From the NCBI GenBank assembly GCA_015680685.1, contig MNCI01038216.1, forward strand, positions 158,121 to 222,120: a stretch of DNA of 64,000 nucleotides, given 5' to 3'. The stretch comes from Gnetum montanum. Taxonomy: Eukaryota > Streptophyta > Gnetopsida > Gnetales > Gnetaceae. The position numbers and the translations under genes were made by a program. Each line of letters opens with the position of its first letter. Position 1 is the stretch's first letter. Below the pieces are notes generated by a model. The model was not told where the DNA came from, ran no database searches, and was given only the letters and a program-made list of their open reading frames with translations. Shown here in pieces: positions 40,984-53,989 of this stretch.

Positions 40984-40989
40984 AATAAA
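40984..40989 (+). terminator. candidate polyadenylation signal
   Basis: AATAAA 64 bases after the stop codon. It lies in an A-rich stretch, so it may be fortuitous; plant poly(A) sites are loosely defined. Confidence 0.35.
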
Positions 40990-41504
40990 AAACGTGTTCT
41001 AAATTTCATGTTTGTCTGGTACATGCTATACCGAATTTGCATGATAGCCAGCGGTATACATTCTCTTCTTATGACTTTCTTGAGCAGAATATTGGAAGAA
41101 GCTGCTGTAACATATAATTTTCTAAAGGACTTTTTTATTTAATATATTTTTCCATTGGTAGACAGCCATTGGATTAATTGAAGCAACGGGGGATAAAATT
41201 CTATAGTTTCTCTTTCTTGGAAAGAAAGTATTAGCGAGCTTTGTGGACACTGGAGAATTGGCAGTGTGTTGTGTGTTTTAGGTCGGCCAATTGCAGAATT
41301 TGATCCAACTATAGAAGGGGTTCTGAATTCAACTGTGTTGAATTTTTAATTGTGTAGAATCTTTGTTGTTGAAGGGCACAGTACTGGTGTCATGGATAGA
41401 AGATGTCGCATGTTTTCCTATTGGGATATTTTCGACGCTTAGTTGCTGTTTGACCACTAGATAGCATTTTTGAATATTTGTTTATGAATTTAGTATATGT
41501 TATA

Positions 41505-41640
41505 TAAAAGTTGGGCAAGGAGCTATTGTTTGGGCTGATGGTAAAGGTGCTTGTTACTTAGGTAGTAAGATATAGGTTTGAGCCTGAGTGCAATCACTTG
41601 AAAAAAAGAGGCAACCACAACAATCATGAGCCCAAAGACA
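41505..41640 (+). mobile_element. tRNA-derived SINE candidate
   Basis: An A-box-like TGGGCTGATGGTAAAGGTGC (41531-41550) is followed 25 bases later by a B-box-like GGTTTGAGCCT (41575-41585), close to the pol III consensus. An A-run follows at 41601. The length before and after suits a short SINE. Confidence 0.45.
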
Positions 41641-43140
41641 AATCTCAGATAATGTGTGAGCTGTTTTCTTGAGTTAATTCGTTTATGAAGTTATCATCAA
41701 GGTGTCGTTATCCCAACATGGACATCCAAAGGAGTCTTCTTTTAAAGGGAACAATTTGAATTTGTATTGTTTTTACATCAGATTTTTTTCCCAACCTTAT
41801 GCAAGATAAAATAGTCAACTCAAGTTGAGGCTTTTTTCCAAATTTTATATTTTGTGCATAGGGTGCAAGGTACAATAAGTGCCTTTTGTAAATTCATTTG
41901 AGGCAGGTAGAAGCCACCTTGCAACTATCCTAAGCTATTGCAATGGTTTTGAATTTGGTACTTTTACTACATAAATCAGATAATTTCAGATGGATTATCT
42001 ACTAAAGATGTTAGAGAACAATCAAGTATTTAGTGGATACGAAGAGAAATATTCCTAGCATGGCACATTTCCATCTATAGATGGTTGGTTGCATAATTGT
42101 ATCAATTAGAAGCATTGTGCCTAGAAGGCAATCAAAGTGTTAGAATATGCTCACAAATTAATGTGCAATCATTAGTTTTTCATTTAACAATTCACAAAAT
42201 ATTATTAACAAAGAGATATGACAATTCATGAACAACTACAATAGTTCATGAAGAATATAAATCATGAATACTAGCGGTACACAAAAAAACAATATACAAG
42301 AAGTGAAGATGTGAATTCACAAAGAAGAAAAATGAAGCATCCTAAAAGGGAAGCATGAAAAAAAATGTTGTCACAAGACCATGATATGTTATGGAAATTC
42401 ATAAACCAATTCACAAGAGGCAAATTATGAATATACCTCACAAAGAGGAAGAAAGAATCATATAAAATGATGATAAAGACATGATATAAATGAACACAAA
42501 AGTGGGAAAGGTAATAAGTCGCCTATGAAGAAAAATAGTCATGAGCTTAACTCACAAACTATAAAAGTGATGCCAAGACTTATCCACAAAGTTAAAATCC
42601 AAGGTCAAGCTTCAAAGATAAAGATTAAGTTAAAAAGAAAAAAAAAAACTAAATCTCATGTAAAACATGCCAAGAGGAAATTCTTAGAAGAATAAAAGAC
42701 CGTGAAGTGTGTAGATTATGAACCTACAAGAGGTAATCCTAAGATGAGTTGGTAAAAGATCAACGAAAGAAGTTATGATTTACGAACTAAAGAATAGAAG
42801 GTAGTGAGAACCAAAGCTAAAGTGTAAACTAGAGTGAAAGGCAAAGCCAAAAGTAGATTGTGAATTGAAGAATCATGAAAACATAAAAAAATTACTTTGA
42901 AGAATCACAAACCTTGAGTTACATTTCACCATAAGAGGTGTAACAACGAAAAGAACATATATGCAAAAATCAAGTATTATATGGAGAATGTTGGAAGATT
43001 ATAACATAGGAATTACACATTAGCCATAATTCCATTGTCCTTCAAATTTAATGTGTATAATTAGACTAGATATTGATCCAACACAATATCAATAGATAAT
43101 AGGATCACCAATGTGCCTAACAAATATGAGATTAGATATC
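41641..43140. other. intergenic AT-rich DNA, purine-rich at 42200-43000
   Basis: No coding similarity. The 42200-43000 part is A/G-rich with recurring CACAAAG and GAAGA motifs and may be non-coding internal sequence of the retroelement whose LTR begins at 43141. Confidence 0.4.
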
Positions 43141-43921
43141 TGATGGGATGTGATATTGTGTACGATCTCGTACACGATATCGTGTCTTTCTTGCGATATC
43201 GCGTCTTTCCCACAATATCGTGTACGCGAGATCGTAGTTTGTCATCATTTTTATAAATAAGAAGTGGCTTTCCCTTGTTTCGCCATCTAGATCTAGATCC
43301 TTAGTAAAACTCTGGCAATTTTACCTCTCCAAAGATAGAATAATTTCCATGTGCTCGCAGTAGGAGCTCCAAAGTGAACGGATCTTTATTCGAGCAAATA
43401 TTGTACCTGAGCATAAGTTTGTGTACAACAATAAAGACGAACTATTGGATAAACCTTGCAGTGCATGGACTAGGCTAAATAGGACTTTAATTAATGTTAT
43501 TTACTGCTTTCCTAATTAATCTCTCTCAACCCTCAACACTCCTAAGTCCATTTAGTACAACCACTTCGAGCATGTGCGTTACACTTGGTAATCCCAGCAA
43601 CGAATAGCGTTTGGTAATCCCAGAAGGTTGCATCGGCTCAGGGTGTGAACGGTAAGTGGGAACGGATACTGATGCTAGGCATTAGAACTTAGTTAAAGTT
43701 AGTTAATTAATCTTTTCATCCTTTACCTCATTAGCATAGGAGATAAAACATAAAAGATATAAAAATCACATACCTCAGACTTACTTAACCATACAACCGT
43801 GACAAATAGAAGTAAGTTTGGGAAGACAACGAACGATTAACCTTAAGTGTTCCATAAGGTGTGTAGGCACTTAGTCTGCGGAGTTCGATCGGATCGTGCG
43901 TGTAACGCTCGTATTCGTATG
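43141..43921 (+). repeat. LTR, + orientation, possibly solo
   Basis: It starts with TGATGGGATG and matches the reverse complement of 61945-62710 over nearly its whole length. U3 has CGATATCG-type palindromes (43148-43235), then a TATAAATA box near 43252, then the R/U5 part with two TTGGTAATCCCAG motifs (43588-43625). No paired LTR in the same orientation was found in the window. Confidence 0.75.
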
Positions 43922-44490
43922 GTTGAGTGTAGGGGGACCTCGCCACTCATCAATATCCAATATATAGTAGGTGTATTAATCATACAAATGCATAATTCAA
44001 TAGAAACTCACATGAAAGAAACAATGAACATCCTAAAAGTATGTGAAAAGTGCTTTCAACATTGGCTTGCAATATACAAATGATCAACAACTTAGGATGA
44101 TAGCATATTTGGACATGGGTTAGGCTATAGACTTGATGGTTAGACAATGAAAGACTAGGTTTATGATACAACTTGGTTCTTTGATACCGAATTGAAGTTG
44201 TGTGAAGGAGGAGAGAATGTCTATTTTATCAATGGAAGTTAGATATTGAGCCATGTTAAAAACATTAAAAGACCTATGGTTTGATCTACATTTTGAGGAA
44301 ATTAGTATGCAACTACCAAAGGCAATTATATTATATTGCAATAACACGATGATCATAAATATTACACAAAATTGGATCTAATATGAAAGGAGCAAGCACA
44401 TTGAAGTAGATATGCGCTTCCTAAGACAAATGTATGAAAACAAGTTCATAACATCTAATGAGTGGTAAGGGTTTGCAATGCTCAACTATA
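43922..44490. other. spacer between LTRs
   Basis: AT-rich; no recognisable coding or LTR sequence. Confidence 0.45.
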
Positions 44491-45816
44491 CAAATCACCT
44501 AAGCATTGCGAGTGACTTAATCGTGACTTGTGAATGGGTTGAAATTATCTCTAAAGAGTTAACGCATGATTGTTGATTGTCATCTTCTCACTTGAGTTAG
44601 TTGTGTAATGTGTACAATTTAACTCACAATGAGGTATGTGGTTTGATATTGTTTAGCACAAAAAAAAGTCAAGTAAAACATAGTAATGGAATATATAAAT
44701 TGAATATTAATTCTAAGTAATGATGTAAAGTAAATCCTAAACTAGCCTAATGACACTAAACGTTCAATCTTAGCTCACTATACATATTCTACGCTAGTAT
44801 AACGTCTATTGGGATTACCAAGTCATTCACTACTGATGAGCAATGAGGTACCCCCTATGCCCAACCATATGAATCACAAGTGTTTATGCACGATCTAGTC
44901 AAATTCTGTGGATGGGACTATTTGTGTATCTAAATTGTTATGCCTTGATTGTAGTTCGCTATCTTCCCACTTGGACTAGTGGTAGCTTTGTCATGTATGG
45001 TTTAGTCCAAAGTGAGGCATATAATAATAGATGTTGTTTGACCTTATGCTACTCTTAATGATAAGAAAGAAATCAATTAATTAAGCTGATTAACAATGGA
45101 AAGTAAAGTCTAAACTAGCCTATTGGCAATGAGTGTCCATTCCCAACTTGCCGTACACATCTTGAACCCACATATCCACTATTGGGATTACTAAGCACTA
45201 TGCTACTGGGTGGACCAAGAAATAATGCTACTGGGATTACCAAGCAAATACATATTTATGCTCGAAATTGGTAGTGCTCATTCCGCCAATTCATTAATAT
45301 GCATGGAAACGTAAATATTAACTAAGTACATGAAAAGTAAATTGCATGGAAAGTAAATCTAATCTAAGTCAAAGTGCTGCAATGAATAAGAATCAATCTC
45401 GATCTTATTGCTGCTCATGGAATGTGTCCAGATACATTGCCACTTGAATAAGACTCCGTACAACTAACTCAGATCCACTTTGCAGCCACTCACTAACTAT
45501 TTTGTAAGATTACGAAATAAAACTACAAGAGTTCAACTACTTTATTGACTAACTTATGCCCAAACCGTGTGCCCAAGTGTTATATTTATAGGCCAACACA
45601 CATTTCCCAATATCGGATATCCAATAACGTAGCGTGTGATCCAATATCAAGTATTTATATCGAAGATAAGATATCGAAGCCGAGATATGAGGGCTAAGAT
45701 ATTGAAGCCAAGATATCGGGGCTAAGATATCAAGGCTAAGATATTGAAGATCCAATATCTTAGCTGACCAAAAATTGACTTTTTGTTAGATATCCCAACC
45801 AACTAATGATTTATCA
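44491..45816 (-). repeat. 3' LTR of M1
   Basis: It ends (high side) at TTTATCA, i.e. TGATAAA on the element strand, next to the polypurine tract. It has a TATAAATA box (- strand) near 45578, a 14-bp GATATC array and GGGATTACCAAG motifs in R/U5. Confidence 0.8.
45669..45765. repeat. 14-bp GATATC tandem array, 7 units
   Basis: Units of the type AGATATCAAGGCTA, seven in a row, in the U3 of the 3' LTR of M1. A more diverged half unit precedes. Confidence 0.88.
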
Positions 45817-45826
45817 TACCCCCATG
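45817..45826 (-). other. polypurine tract of M1
   Basis: ATGGGGGTA on the - strand lies directly before the 3' LTR, as expected for the plus-strand primer. The same tract plus a following conserved block recurs at 50188 and 62711. Confidence 0.75.
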
Positions 45827-47351
45827 ACTGAATAAAAACTTGTCCTCAAGTTAACAGGATAGGATCAAGCTTTTTTTACAAAAAATTGGGAATGATGGGA
45901 TTATTGATTGACATTAATGACTAACTGAGTCTGAGTGCTGCATTACAAAAGTTTATTTGAGTGGATGCATACAAAATGACAAAGTCACAAAAAGACTAGA
46001 TAGACATTGAAGATTACAAAATTTGTAGAGGTCTTCAAGAATCCACTGAAGATGATTCTTCTTATTGTCGCTAGTTGTGGCAAACTTCCAACATTGATTA
46101 TTATGTCAGTGCTTTTCTAGTTATGTAGAACATTTTTGAAGGATGGACTAAAATTTCTTCTCATCATCCCATAGATCTAGTAAACCTGCGATGCTTGAGC
46201 TGCTATCTTGTATGTACTACGATTTGTCCATGGGTATATCCTCTGTTGTCCCTCTCTTGGCTTTGTTTTTGTGCTTGGCAAAAGACCTTCTTCCTTAGGC
46301 ATTTCTTTTAGCATCACCTGTTGTCACTAAAGGATCAACATTAGTTTTGGGAAATTTTCCTTAGTAATTAACCCTTTTCAAATCTCTTAGTTTTCATTTA
46401 AGCACAAGGTGATTACAGTAGACTATGCCCAAGGCTATGAGGTAACTAAAATCATCAAGTTGTTCACATTATTTTGATCAATTACTATTAGTTACCATAA
46501 TCTTCAAAAATAGGATGTTGGAAAAATTTCAAAAATTTTAAAGCAAACATCCCTAGCCCTCATGACTAGTAAGCGTAACTTCGGAATCACATAGGTTTTC
46601 GAACAATTGAAACCAAAGGTCTAATTCATAAGATGGCCAAGAAATATTAATAGATATGGAAATAGAAAAGTAGGAAAAATTAATGAAACAAATGAGAAGT
46701 AGTCCCAAAATCATGCATAAATTTAGAGAAAATGTCATTGATGTTTTGGAAGATGTGAAGGTTAGTTCAAAGCCATGATCTACAAAAGTTATGTGAGTGG
46801 GTCCTCTTCAAAGTAGGCTGCTACCATAATGCCCTTGCATAACCACTTTTGTAGATGTCTGTGGGCATTCGAGAAGTTAAATGTAGACCATGCCTTTGTC
46901 CCAAATAACACACAACTGTCATGGCTAGGATGTTGCACTATACTACACAAAACCAAAAGGCTCATAATCATATGTAATAGTGAGGTGAATAATGGGATAA
47001 GAAGAGATTGTAGAGATCGAGATGTAAGGTACTTGACCATGTCCACAATAAGTTCTTGTGAAAAGTCTGATTAAAATGATCAGCATACCTATCTGTCCAA
47101 GTTTAGACCAAGTCCATACCATGAACAGTGATCTCGCATTGATGTGTTCGTTCCTACTGACCACCATGAGTTCATAACCACCACAAAGAACAATCATCAC
47201 TCCAAAAAGAAAAGAAAAGAGAAGAAGGAAAGAAGGACCTTAGTTAGAGGGGTGCCTTCAGGCATGGGTAACATGTCTTTCTAGCCCCATAACTAGTGTT
47301 TGTAGTCCATTATTGTATCTAAGGGGTATGCTTTGAATTTCCATTACTATT

Positions 47352-47389
<38 letters not shown>

Positions 47390-48302
47390 TTTTTTTTTTC
47401 TAATGGGAACCACACCATGCAAAGACATAGCTTCCTATTTACTAGTTGATGAAGAAGTGATAATACATTCCTCAAGGATTCATAAACGACACAAAAGAAG
47501 TCAAGAAGAGAACCCAACAAGTCCCCTTGAGGTCACACCCTTTGCCATTCCCACTTGGTTATTTCCTCCTTCTTCAAGATATAATGATCATTGATTAATT
47601 TTAGTTTCATAAAAGAAGAACCAAATTGTTTTTATGAAAAAGATCTTTTATTCAAAGAACTAGAGGGATGGATGAGGTGGTCTCACTACTTTACACAATT
47701 ACTTACCTAATCATCTTGATAGCATAGCACAAAAACCCAACACATAGCATTGACTTCTGCATCATGACTGGCAATATTATTAATGGGAGCATAAAAATAA
47801 ACATTCATAAAACATAAAGAAAATAACTCAAAAAAGAAAAATATTAAGAAATGAAAAACATTAAGAATTAGAAAATTTTGGAAGAAATAGGAAAATGATA
47901 AAACATTGTAAAACAAAAAAGGTGAAAAATACTTATTAGTTCTTGAACCAAGATGAAGCATCTCCCTCACAACTAATCTTATGGTCACACATTCAGGAGA
48001 TGGACTACACAATCCCCTAGTTATTTTCCATCTATCACCATTACTAATTTAATTAATCAGGTGCTAGCACATCTAACATTGATGATAGTCTCATTTGGAT
48101 TATTCAAAGATGTATCTTCATCTAGACTTGAAGGTATTTCTGTTTTGGGGGATCTAGATGTGTTTGCTTCTTCTTTTTGATTTTCTATTTTAATTTCCAA
48201 GTCTCTGTGTTTAATATCCTTTTCTGGTGTATAATCAAAGTGTAAGATATATGCATCTAAGTCCTTTCTTTGGTCCATTTTATTAATTCTAGAACTAATA
48301 AG
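45827..48302 (-). other. M1 internal region: spacer, CT microsatellite and one short ORF
   Basis: No gag, RT or integrase was recognised. A (CT)n run lies at 47354-47387. A 73-residue Lys/Glu/Asp-rich frame (48278-48057, - strand, starting MDQRKDLDAYILHFD) follows the 5' LTR and might be a gag remnant. The 46740-47640 part resembles 53990-55060 and 63400-64000. Confidence 0.5.
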
Positions 48303-49667
48303 CAGATCACCTAAGCATTGTGAGTGACTTGATTGTGACTTGTGAATGGGTTGAAATTATCTTTAAAGAGTTAATGCATTATTGTTGATTATCATCTTCT
48401 CACTTGAGCTAGTTGTGTAATGTGCACAATTTATAGTTTGATATTGTTTAGCACAAAGAAAGTTAAGCAAAACATAGTAATGGAATATGTAAATTGACTA
48501 TTATTTCTAAGTAATGAAGTAAAATAAATCCTAAACTAGCCTAATGACACTAAACATTCAGTCTTAGCTTACTATACATGTCTTGTGCTAGTATAACTTC
48601 TATTGGGATTACCAAGTCATTCACTACTAATGAGCAGTGAGGTACCCCTACACCCAACCATACAAATCGCAAGCATTCATGCACAATCTAGTCAAATTCC
48701 ATTGATGGGACTAGTTGCGTATCTAAATCGTTATGCCTTGATCGCAATTTGTTGTCTTCCCACTTGAACTAGTGATAGCTTTGTCACACATGGTTTAGTC
48801 CAAAGTGATGCATATGATAATTGATGTTGTTCAGCCTTATGCTACTCTTAATGATAAGGAAGAAATCAATTAATTAAGCTAATTAACAATGGAAAGTAAA
48901 GTCTAAACATGCCTATGGGCAATGAGTGTTCATTCTCAGCTTGTCGTACATGTCCTAAACCCACGTATCCACTACTAGGATTACCAAGTGCTATGCTACT
49001 AGGCGAACCAAGAAATAACGTTGCTGGTGTTACCAAGTAAATACATGTTTACACTCGAAATCAGTCATGCTCATTCCGCCAAATCATTAATATGCATGGA
49101 AACGTAAATATTAACTAAGTACATGATAAGTAAATTGTATGGAAAGTAGATCTAATCTAAGTCAAAGTGCAGCAATGAATAAGAATCAATCTCAATTTTA
49201 TTGCCATTCATAGAATGTGTCCAGATACATTGCCACTCGAATAAGACTCCATACAAATGACTCAAATCCACTTTACGGCCACTCACTGACTAGTTTGTAG
49301 GATTACGAAATAAAACTACAAGAGTTCAGCTACTCTATTGACTAACTTATGTCCAAACCATGTGTCCAAGTGTTATATTTATAGACTAGCACACATCTCC
49401 CAATATCAGATATCCAATAACGTAGTGTGTGATCTGATATTGGATACACAATATCAGGTATCTGATATCAGAGCTAAGATATTGGAGCCAAGATATCAGG
49501 GCTAAGATATTAGAGCCAAGATATCAGAGCTAAGATATCAAAGGCAAGATATCAAGGCTAAGATATCAAAGCTAAACTATCAAGGCTAAGATATTGGAGC
49601 TCCGATATCTTAGCTGACTAAAAATTGACTTTTTGTCAGATATCCTAGCCAATTGATGATTCATCAA
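48303..49667 (-). repeat. 5' LTR of M1
   Basis: It is similar to 44491-45816 throughout, with many substitutions (an old pair), and is about 40 bp longer, explained by three extra 14-bp units. It abuts the 3' LTR of M2 at 49683. Confidence 0.8.
49477..49615. repeat. 14-bp GATATC tandem array, 10 units
   Basis: Ten units of AGATATCAGAGCTA type (one more diverged unit before it, starting 49463). U3 of the 5' LTR of M1. Confidence 0.9.
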
Positions 49668-49682
49668 CTACTAAGTAACCCA

Positions 49683-50187
49683 GGCGATATCACTACTAGG
49701 TTACAAGTCAATTATACATTACACTCAAAACTAGTCATACTTATTCCTTTGAAGTATTAACATATAATAAAAATGTAAATAGCATAGGAAATGTAAATAA
49801 TATATAAAGTGTAAATGATATTTGAAAGTACATTTATGCTAATTGATATGTTGCAATGATAAGAAATGGTCTTGATCTTTATTTCTAGTCATGAAATGCA
49901 TCCAAGTACATCTTACTCAAATAAATATGGCATACAATCACTTTAGATCATACCATGGACACTGACAAACTCATTCTAACTTCATGGAATAAAACTACAA
50001 AAGTTTAGTTTCTATGTAGATCAAAAAGTTCATCAAGTGTGGTGGTTGGGTGGTATTTATAGGCATTACTGACTTAAAATACATCACATTTGTGATATTA
50101 TATGAAAATATACAATATTGCAGCTACAATATCGTAGGTATGATATCATAGGTGCGATGTTGCACATAACTTATGGAATGTTTATCA
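49683..50187 (-). repeat. 3' LTR of M2
   Basis: High end TTTATCA beside the polypurine tract; TATAAATA (- strand) near 50050; GATATC-like motifs at 50090-50160. It is distantly similar to the M1 LTRs. Confidence 0.72.
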
Positions 50188-50197
50188 TACCCCCATG
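50188..50197 (-). other. polypurine tract of M2
   Basis: ATGGGGGTA on the - strand directly before the LTR. Confidence 0.72.
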
Positions 50198-50229
50198 ATT
50201 GACTAATAACTTGTTCTTGAGTTAAACAA

Positions 50230-53200
50230 AATTGGGATAGAGTTTGTGACAAAATTATAGAGGCAACTTTCCTAATTAACTTAACAAACAAACAAACAAT
50301 TAACTAACCATCTTGCCTAGAGTGTTTCATTACATTATTTATCTAAGTGAGTTACAAAATGACAAAAATTACAAAATCAAAGGATCTTCAAAATTGGTTG
50401 ATGCAAGTCTACATGTTGTTCCTAGAGGTGGTGGTTCTTCTTACATTAGTTGTTGTTGTGGTTGCTTTCCCAATGCTACTAGCTTCTTCATGCAAAAATA
50501 GTTTAGCAAAGCACTTAACTTCTCTTCATTTGTCCTAGGATCATTCACAGTCTATGCCAAATTGGCAAGGTTTACTATTGTTGATACTTTCCATAGAAAA
50601 GTCAACTATAGAAATAACTTGTTGAACTCAACATACCAAGTTGTAAATTTGTTCCTTTCAAGGTCAAATGCTCTTACATGTACTTGCAAATCTTGGTTAT
50701 CTACCATGCATTTTGCCAAATTTTCTACAACATCCCTCTAATCAACATACTTCATTTTCAAAACTTGTAGTTGTACATTCGTAATATGCAATTTTTGTTG
50801 TATCTCATTGCAATGCTTATGCTTATTTTCACATAGTTAATACATTACTATCAACTGCTTTTCAATCTCATTTCTTGATCTATCTGCTATCAATATTCTT
50901 AGTTATCAATATCTAAGATTGATCAATTCAAGGTACTATATCATATCCTCAATTTACAATTCTTTCATTTTTATCTTTGCCTAGTTGATTATGGTAATAT
51001 CATCAAGGATAGTCTACTACTCTAATGCTTATTAAAGAGTAGAATTCACTTTGGCATTTGCCAATTGTTTTTTTTTTTTTTTTTTTTTTGTTAATCTACC
51101 TCTACATGCTAAGTTATTTTCTAAAATGCTTCCTCAGCTTCTCATGCTTCTTGGCCTCATTTTTCCATTTTTCCATACACTAATTTCAATTATGGACTTT
51201 TGACAGATCTCAAAAACTTCTTCCATTAATAGAATCTGATTTCTCTAGCTATTTGGTTAATGTATAGGCTAACTCTAGCAAATTATTCTCTTAGATGATT
51301 GAGGATTTTTTTTCAATTGGTCTTTCTTTGTTTCTACCCTAGCCATTCTCTTGTTTTCAGTAGTGAGGTTCTTGCTTTCTTCTTCTAATGTAGTAATAGC
51401 TTTTACATAAGCATATGTCTTGGCATCTGCTACTAAGGCATCTCATGTGGCTTATTCTCTCTCTATCTCTAGTTGATGGTGTTTAACCATCAAATTATTG
51501 ATTTGTTCTATTTTGTTCTAATTGTTCTAGAGTAACATGCCTTTTAGGGTCTTGAAGCTAGATTTTGAGTTTGGCTCATTCATCTTACATTCTCTAGTGA
51601 CCTCCAACTCAGCATGTTGTAATCTAGATTTAGCAATAACTAGCTTTCCTTTTGTAGAGATTAGCTTAGACTGGATGGTTGTAATATCCTTAGGAATGTT
51701 AAAGATATCCTAGATGGTCTGTCCTATTTACACCTATCTTTCCAAGGCATATTTGTGTTCGTCAACACTCATTATATATTTTCCTTTTTCTTTGGCTCTG
51801 ATGATTGTTTACACATCTTATAACCCAATGAAATGAACTAGTAGTAGTATTGAAATATTGAGAATATATTTGATGTGATTAGTAATGAATTCTATCCCTC
51901 CTTACTCTCCTTCAAGTTGCATTACCATAAATATGACCTCCTCTCCTATCTCAAGTGTTACATGAGACATAGCAACATTTCCCAAGATCTAGGCAATCCA
52001 ATTTCCTTATGACATTAATTGAGATTTGCTTGATTATAGGATCTAATGAAACCTCTAGTTGATCTTATATGACCTTGAATATCTTTGCCACATATCTTGC
52101 TCTCCAGCTAAATATTTCTGAGTTCTTGCAAATGACTCATAGCTGGTATAAAATCTTATATCTACTATGGGAATACATGTGCTAGGATCTACATCACCAA
52201 TTTATACTGCTAGTGTGCTTTGTGAAACTTTTAATTGATCTTTCTTAGCAGCAACTAGTTTTACTATTATTGTGTATGAGGCATTTTGGGCTTTTCTCAC
52301 TATATCATTGATATACCTTTTTATCCTAGTTCTTTTGCATAACTTCTGTATCAAGCAAGAAAATGGCAATGTAGGTCTGCTTGATTTCTTTTACTCAAAT
52401 ATTCTTTCTATCTTTGAAAAAAGTAGCCATGTTGGTTAGATATTTTCCACTAAGATGGCACTACCCATGGCTACAGATGTGGATATTTGGTTTAGATGCT
52501 TTGTAGGATATATATGGTAAGTGCTCATCTCAAAATATATCTTCTCAACTACAAACAATTCTCCAAACTTCTTATTTTCGTTTCTATAAGTTCTTTCAAC
52601 CCATAGGGTTCCTTGTCTTTGTGTTAAATCAGGTAGATACAACAACTATCTTTCTGCCAATGTTGGACAATCCCAATGCTACAACAATGGCTTCAATTGA
52701 GTATGAGATTTAGACACCTTCAATCTTCTTTGTGACATCTACTTGTTATGCCAAAATTAATATGTTTTTTCTATATACCATTCAATATTTGTGAAGACTA
52801 TTAGCCAAAATGGTAATGCTTGCAATTGTTCATACATCTCCTATGGTGCAAATTCCAATAATAGTCCAAAATTTAATTCAACAATAATATTGGCCATGAT
52901 GGCTTTATCATTAATGACTTTAGCATAGCCTTGTCATAAAGTAAGTTTTCTACTTACTTCTAGAGTAGGTGACACTAATGCTTCAACCTATGCACATTGT
53001 TGTGTTTGTGGTGTAGGCTAATGTATTTATGGAGATCATGATTATACTTCTCACTACTCTTGTCTACCAGCTTGTGGTTATTCTCTACCACACTTTCCTT
53101 GTGGTCTTTTCCCACATGGTTGTAAAGGTTTGCCAACTTTGGAAATATACTTAAGTACCATTTATAATCATCGAGGATCAAGTATTAGTCTTTCAAGGAT

Positions 53201-53250
53201 TTTTTGTGATAACTTTGACCTTTCTAAACCTTTTAATTCAATCAAAAAAA
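50230..53250 (-). pseudogene. decayed coiled-coil protein region of M2 (gag-like or extra ORF)
   Basis: Stop-broken frames share one composition over 3 kb. Around 51250-51500 is a clear coiled coil (ITTLEEESKNLTTENKRM, KKDQLKKILNHLRE), and near 52300-52600 a globular part (ERTYRNENKKFGELF, LPFSCLIQKLCKRTRIK). I do not recognise a family; the LPF.CLI..LC motif recalls plant transposon-associated helical domains. It may be a gag-like protein of a neighbouring element or an additional ORF downstream of integrase. Confidence 0.45.
51069..51089. repeat. poly-T run
   Basis: About 21 T, on the coding strand A, inside the coiled-coil region; it is read as Lys repeats (KKKKKKKK). Confidence 0.85.
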
Positions 53251-53299
53251 AGAAAGCCACAACATCAATAATGTAAGATGACTATGAAATATTGCTTCT

Positions 53300-53700
53300 T
53301 AGGCTCTAAGGTAATGAGATCGTCCATTTATTAGCTAAACATTAATTAAACTTCATTTTTTTTATGTTGGTTACTTTCGTAGGTTAAAAAGTTAAGTGTT
53401 AGAAAATATTTTAAATTTCACTCTTATGATCCCCCATGACAAAGAGCTCAACTTTGGGAGTTCGAGAACTTTTGAATTACAAAATGCAACTCTTACACTA
53501 CAAGATATTACTTTTGAAAGTCTCTAAGCTCTAGAAATGGAGAAACTTCCCATGCATTATGAAAGCAAATATGAAAACTTTGCTCAAGGGTTGTTCATAT
53601 ATATACTAGTTTTTATTAGTGATATCATACATGCGACATCGTAGCTATGATATCATAGCCCATACATTATAATACCTACGATACCACCAACCTAAAATTC
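53300..53700 (-). repeat. LTR-like remnant
   Basis: GATATCATA-type motifs at 53620-53665 and a CCCCCATGAC block at 53433-53442 resemble the LTR and polypurine context of M1-M3, but no clear LTR ends or partner are seen. Confidence 0.35.
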
Positions 53701-53989
53701 AAGATTTTTACATATATTTTCTTAGAAATTTTGTCATTTTCTTGTATTTGACATGTTCCAAAGCTTCCTTAGGGATGTCAAATAAGATGATAAGTTTAAG
53801 GCTTAGCTAGAACAATTTGAAATGGTTAAAAATGATCAATTAAGGCTCAATTTATATTCAAAAATAGAGAAATCAACAAAGAATATGAATTACAATGATT
53901 TTCTTATTAAAATTTAATTTAAATTTGGAGAAAAGTGTTCTGTAGAATAATGAATGAAGTAAAATAGTAGCTCATTATGTTTTGATGAT

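Larger units (their letters stand above)
44491..49667 (-). mobile_element. LTR retrotransposon M1, probably non-autonomous
   Basis: Two direct LTRs of about 1.33 and 1.37 kb flank 2.5 kb with no recognisable RT or integrase. The TATA box, U3 repeats and polypurine tract place the element on the - strand (5' LTR at 48303-49667). The low-coordinate ends of both LTRs are uncertain; target-site duplications could not be seen. Lack of pol suggests it moved using another element's enzymes. Confidence 0.75.

Noticed and set aside
41531-41600. Functional tRNA gene
   Set aside because: Only the A- and B-box-like parts fit; acceptor and anticodon stems cannot be paired convincingly.
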